This document shows positions 61,152-64,000 of a stretch of 64,000 bases of DNA, one piece after another. Every line of letters starts with the position of its first letter. The first letter of the stretch is position 1. The stretch comes from Streptomyces sp. NBC_01485 (GTDB lineage: Bacteria; Actinomycetota; Actinomycetes; Streptomycetales; Streptomycetaceae). Both the position numbers and the translations under genes were made by a program. The stretch covers positions 7,626,001 through 7,690,000 of the forward strand of contig NZ_CP109435.1 of assembly GCF_036227125.1 (NCBI RefSeq). The letters run 5' to 3'. The notes under the pieces were generated by a model. That model did no database searches. It had not been told where the DNA came from and saw nothing but the letters and a program-made list of their open reading frames with translations.

Positions 61152-61182
61152 CACATCTCCCGGGTACGGGTTGCCAAGGAAC

Positions 61183-61202
61183 TAGTTATGACACCATACT
61201 CG
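61183..61202. promoter_or_regulatory. putative MarR operator, imperfect copy
   Basis: TAGTTATG-acac-CATACTCG matches the downstream site in its left half and spacer length, and partly in its right half (CATA-CT). Its start is 31 bp from the perfect site, about three helical turns. Confidence 0.55.
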
Positions 61203-61213
61203 TCATGCCCTCA

Positions 61214-61233
61214 TAGTTATGAGTGCATAACTA
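61214..61233. promoter_or_regulatory. putative MarR operator, perfect palindrome
   Basis: TAGTTATG and CATAACTA are exact inverted 8-bp arms around AGTG, 17 bp before the exporter start codon. This is a standard position and shape for a MarR-family site. Confidence 0.75.
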
Positions 61234-61249
61234 CAATCGAGGATCTGTC

Positions 61250-62728
61250 ATGACGACAACCCTTTCCTCCGGGCGGACCGGGACCGCGACGGCCTCGCCC
61301 CGCGCCATGGCCCGCGCGGGCGGGCTGCACCCGGTCGGGGTGTTCATCCTGCTGGCCGGCGCGTTTCTGCCGATCATGGACTTCTTCATCACCAACGTGG
61401 CCCTGCCCAGCATCGACGCCTCGCTGCACGCCTCCGCGTCCTCGTTGGAACTGGTCATCGCCGGGTACGGCGTGGCGTACGCGACTCTGCTGGTCCTCGG
61501 CGGCCGGCTCGGTGACCGCTACGGCCGTCGCCGTATCTTCCTCGGCGCGCTCGTCGGCTTCGTCCTGGCGTCGCTGGCCTGCGGTGTCGCCCCGAGCGTG
61601 GGTGCGCTGATCGCGGCCCGCATCGTCCAGGGTGCCACCGCCGCCCTGCTCATCCCGCAGGTGCTGGCGACCTTCCACCACGTCCTCGAAGGCGAACGCA
61701 AGGCTCGTGCGGTGGCTCTGTACGGGGCGACCTCCGGCATCGCCGCCGTGGTCGGGCAGCTGGTCGGTGGCCTGTTGGTCAGCGCCGACATCGCCGGAAC
61801 CTCCTGGCGGCCGATCTTCCTGGTCAACGTGCCCATCGGCGTGGTCGTGCTCCTGGTGGCGGCCCGGATCGTGCCCGCCACCCGCTCGCACCACCCCGTC
61901 GGCATCGACCTGCCCGGCACCGTCCTGTTCGCCGCCACCCTGACCGCCCTGCTGGTGCCGCTGACCGAGGGGCACTCCCTGGGCTGGCCGTGGTGGACTT
62001 GGCTGCTGCTCGCCGTCGCGGTCGTCCTGGGCGCCGCCACCTACGTCGTGGAGAAGCGCACCGAGCGGCGCGGCGAGGTCCCTCTGCTGCCGCCGTCCCT
62101 GCTCCGCCTGCCGTCGATGTCCCGCGGGCTGACCATGGTGTTCGCCTTCAGCGTCGGCTTCGGCGCCTTCATGTTCGTCTTCGCCCTCACCGTCCAGAAC
62201 GGCCTGCACGCCGACGCCCTGCACAGCGGGCTGGCGATCCTGCCGATGGCCCTGCTCTTCTTCGCCGGTTCGCTGGTCGCGCCCCGCCTGATCACACGGT
62301 TCGGCCGGGCGGCGCTGTCCGTCGGTGCCGTCGTCCAGCTCGCCGGACTGGTCTCACTGGTGGCGGTCCTGCTCCAAAACTGGCCGCACGTCAGCCTGTG
62401 GGCGATGGCCGTACCGCTCGCCCTGGTCGGTGCCGGACAGTCGATGCTGTTCGCCGGCCTGTTCCGCAGCGTGCTCGCCGACGTCCCCACCCACCTGGCC
62501 GGCATCGGCAGCGGAGTGCTGATCACCCTCCAGCAGAGCGGACTCGCTCTCGGCGTGGCCACCCTCGGCACCCTCTACCTGGTCCGGGCGCCGCGCAACG
62601 TCGCCCACGCGTTCGCCGGAGTCGAGTACGTGCAGATGGGCATCGTCGCCCTCCTCGCGGTCGGCGCCGCCGCCCTGCCGCGCTTCACCAAGGTCACGTC
62701 GGCCGCCACTCCCGTCGTCGACGCCTGA
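61250..62728 (+). CDS. DHA2-family (14-TM) MFS drug exporter
   Basis: The 492-residue transporter of the EmrB/QacA type has motif D1 (F-I-T-N-V-A-L-P-S-I) near 50, motif A (G-R-L-G-D-R-Y-G-R-R-R) near 92, motif C-like G-P-type sequence near 150 and roughly 14 hydrophobic segments. It would export a toxic organic compound with proton influx. ATG 61250 has GAGGAT upstream; the nine-codon extension would overlap the operator. Regulation by the divergent MarR is strongly suggested. The second cydA follows 28 bp later. Confidence 0.9.
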   Translation: MTTTLSSGRTGTATASPRAMARAGGLHPVGVFILLAGAFLPIMDFFITNVALPSIDASLHASASSLELVIAGYGVAYATLLVLGGRLGDRYGRRRIFLGALVGFVLASLACGVAPSVGALIAARIVQGATAALLIPQVLATFHHVLEGERKARAVALYGATSGIAAVVGQLVGGLLVSADIAGTSWRPIFLVNVPIGVVVLLVAARIVPATRSHHPVGIDLPGTVLFAATLTALLVPLTEGHSLGWPWWTWLLLAVAVVLGAATYVVEKRTERRGEVPLLPPSLLRLPSMSRGLTMVFAFSVGFGAFMFVFALTVQNGLHADALHSGLAILPMALLFFAGSLVAPRLITRFGRAALSVGAVVQLAGLVSLVAVLLQNWPHVSLWAMAVPLALVGAGQSMLFAGLFRSVLADVPTHLAGIGSGVLITLQQSGLALGVATLGTLYLVRAPRNVAHAFAGVEYVQMGIVALLAVGAAALPRFTKVTSAATPVVDA

Positions 62729-62756
62729 AATCCGACCCTCTCCCAAGGGAGCTGTG

Positions 62757-64000
62757 ATGAGTCTTCTCGACTTGTCGCGATGGCAGTTCGCCATCACCGT
62801 CATGTTCCACATGACCTTCCCGGCGATCACTGTCGGACTCTCGATCTTCCTGTCGGTCGTCTACGGCCTGTACTGGCGTACCGGCAGGGCGGTCTACCTC
62901 CAGATGTTCCGGTTCTGGCGGCGCGTCTTCGCCGTCGGCTTCGCGATCGGCGTGGTCGCAGGCGCTGTCATCACCTTCCAGATGGGCCTCAACTGGGGCG
63001 TGTACGGAGCCAGGACGGGCCCGGTCATCGGGCCGATCATCGGCATGGAGGTCGTGACGGCCTTCTTCGTCGAGGCCGGCTTCATCGGCGTCCTGCTCTA
63101 CGGGGACGGCCGTGTGCGCAAAGGCACGATGTTCCTGTCCACCGTCATGGTGTCCGTGGGCACCGTCCTGTCGTCCACGTGGATCATCGCGGCGAACTCG
63201 TGGATGCAGACGCCCGCCGGATTCAAGGTCGTCCACGGCCGGTTCGAGCCCACGGACTGGACGCACGTCATCTTCAACCCGTCGTTCATCTGGCGCTGGC
63301 CGCACATGCTGGCCGCCGTGCTGATCTCGGCGGCGTTCTTCGTCGCCGGGATCTCGGCCTGGTACCTGGTGAAGGGACGCGCGAAGGGCTTCGCCCGCCG
63401 CTCGATGTCGATCGCGATCGGGATCGCTGCGCTGGTGATGCCCGTTCAGCTCTACCTCGGTGACAACGTGGCCGGGCATGAACTGCCCCGTCAGCTCTCC
63501 AAGTTGGAGGCGATCGAAGGCAACTGGGACAACGGAGACACCGGCTTCGTCCTCTTCTCCGTCCCCGACCAGCAAGCCGCGCGGAACATCGCCGAACTCG
63601 ACATTCCCTGCCTTGGCAGCTACATCGCCAAGGACCTCACCTGCAAGACGGCCATGCCCGGTCTGAAGCTCACCCCGGCTGCCGACCGGCCGGACATGGC
63701 CGCGACCTTCTGGGGCTTCCGCGTCATGTTCCTGGCGGCCGTGCTGATGTTCGGTACGACGTTCGCCGCCACGGTCCTGCGCGTGCGCAACCGCCTGTGG
63801 ACCGCGCGCCGCTTCCACCGGTTCGTCCTCTGGACGACACCGGCGGGGATTCTGGCCGTCCTCGGGGGCTGGGTCACCGCCGAAGCGGGACGGCAGCCGT
63901 GGATCGTCTTCGGGCAACTCCGCACCTCGGCCGCGGTGTCCCGCCTGGCGCCCGGTGAAGTCCTGTTCTCGGTGATCGGTTTCTCCGTGCTCTACCTGAT
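62757..64000 (+). CDS. cydA: cytochrome bd oxidase subunit I, second copy (3' end outside window)
   Basis: At least 414 residues of a second CydA are encoded. It begins M-S-L-L-D-L-S-R-W-Q-F-A-I-T-V-M-F-H, with the haem ligand H18. G-M-E-V-V-T-A-F-F-V-E-A-G-F carries the conserved glutamates. A Q-loop with G-H-E-L-P-R-Q-L-S-K-L-E-A-I-E-G-N-W is closer to the E. coli type than in the first copy, though short. G-W-V-T-A-E-A-G-R-Q-P-W-I-V-F lies near 382. The gene is open at the window end; cydB presumably follows. It is only 28 bp after the exporter, so it should share the MarR-controlled transcript. CAAGGGAG precedes the ATG. Confidence 0.93.
   Translation, partial: MSLLDLSRWQFAITVMFHMTFPAITVGLSIFLSVVYGLYWRTGRAVYLQMFRFWRRVFAVGFAIGVVAGAVITFQMGLNWGVYGARTGPVIGPIIGMEVVTAFFVEAGFIGVLLYGDGRVRKGTMFLSTVMVSVGTVLSSTWIIAANSWMQTPAGFKVVHGRFEPTDWTHVIFNPSFIWRWPHMLAAVLISAAFFVAGISAWYLVKGRAKGFARRSMSIAIGIAALVMPVQLYLGDNVAGHELPRQLSKLEAIEGNWDNGDTGFVLFSVPDQQAARNIAELDIPCLGSYIAKDLTCKTAMPGLKLTPAADRPDMAATFWGFRVMFLAAVLMFGTTFAATVLRVRNRLWTARRFHRFVLWTTPAGILAVLGGWVTAEAGRQPWIVFGQLRTSAAVSRLAPGEVLFSVIGFSVLYL

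Overview
The window is GC-rich actinobacterial DNA. Codons mostly end in G or C, GTG starts and GTGA/ATGA stop-start overlaps are common, lipoproteins carry actinomycete lipoboxes, and the paralogue content (WD40 giants, MmyB-type XRE regulators, DUF1648 proteins) points to a Streptomyces or close relative. Small mobile elements and several decayed genes suggest an accessory or arm-proximal segment. No rRNA, tRNA or CRISPR array was seen.

Layout. 0-3 kb: a flavin-dependent LLM oxidoreductase divergent from an alanine dehydrogenase/CEOS-like enzyme. 3.2-11.4 kb (minus): a tightly coupled five-gene operon. In transcription order it encodes a Lon-like peptidase/TM/WD40 protein, a propeller lipoprotein, a tRNA-nucleotidyltransferase/poly(A)-polymerase-type NTase, an unrecognised protein and a SLATT two-TM protein. 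This is the best candidate for an undescribed conflict or stress system. A divergent Asp-box lipoprotein adjoins it. 13.3-14.4 kb: gene-poor, with a fragment resembling an Lhr-type helicase and a long inverted repeat. 15-17.2 kb: a NarL-type two-component system. 17.2-18.6 kb: a TnpB-only insertion element with an intact nuclease and a probable omega-RNA end. 18.7-25 kb: a Clp-N-like protein, an XRE regulator, a quinone oxidoreductase, a membrane protein and a DAG-kinase-family protein. 25.3-30.1 kb: an SDR, NDH-2 and cydAB, a short non-proton-pumping respiratory chain. 30.1-35.1 kb (minus): GH15, cyclase-family protein, gluconokinase and GMC oxidoreductase, a plausible glucose/gluconate route.

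35.4-40.8 kb: DUF389 protein, a broken cation/proton antiporter, small membrane proteins, and a ricin-lectin Ser/Thr kinase that has lost its N-terminal half at the right end of a TnpB-type IS remnant. 40.9-46.1 kb: two amino-acid permeases around a GntR regulator, and an APH-family kinase.

46.1-58.1 kb is a potassium region: an intact kdpD without kdpE, a KimA-like K+ permease, then a 27-aa ORF followed by kdpF-A-B-C, and finally a kdpE'-'kdpD chimera with an additional frameshift. The upstream regions of kdpD, the KimA-like gene and kdpF all carry direct repeats of GT(C/A)A spaced 11 bp, as expected for one OmpR-type regulator (KdpE) acting on all three. No complete KdpE gene is in the window. 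kdpA carries an in-frame palindromic insert.

58.3-64 kb: a DUF1648 membrane protein with an autoregulated-looking YtrA/GntR repressor, a hypothetical protein, and a MarR repressor divergent from a DHA2 drug exporter and a second cydA that runs off the window. Two similar palindromes lie between the MarR gene and the exporter.
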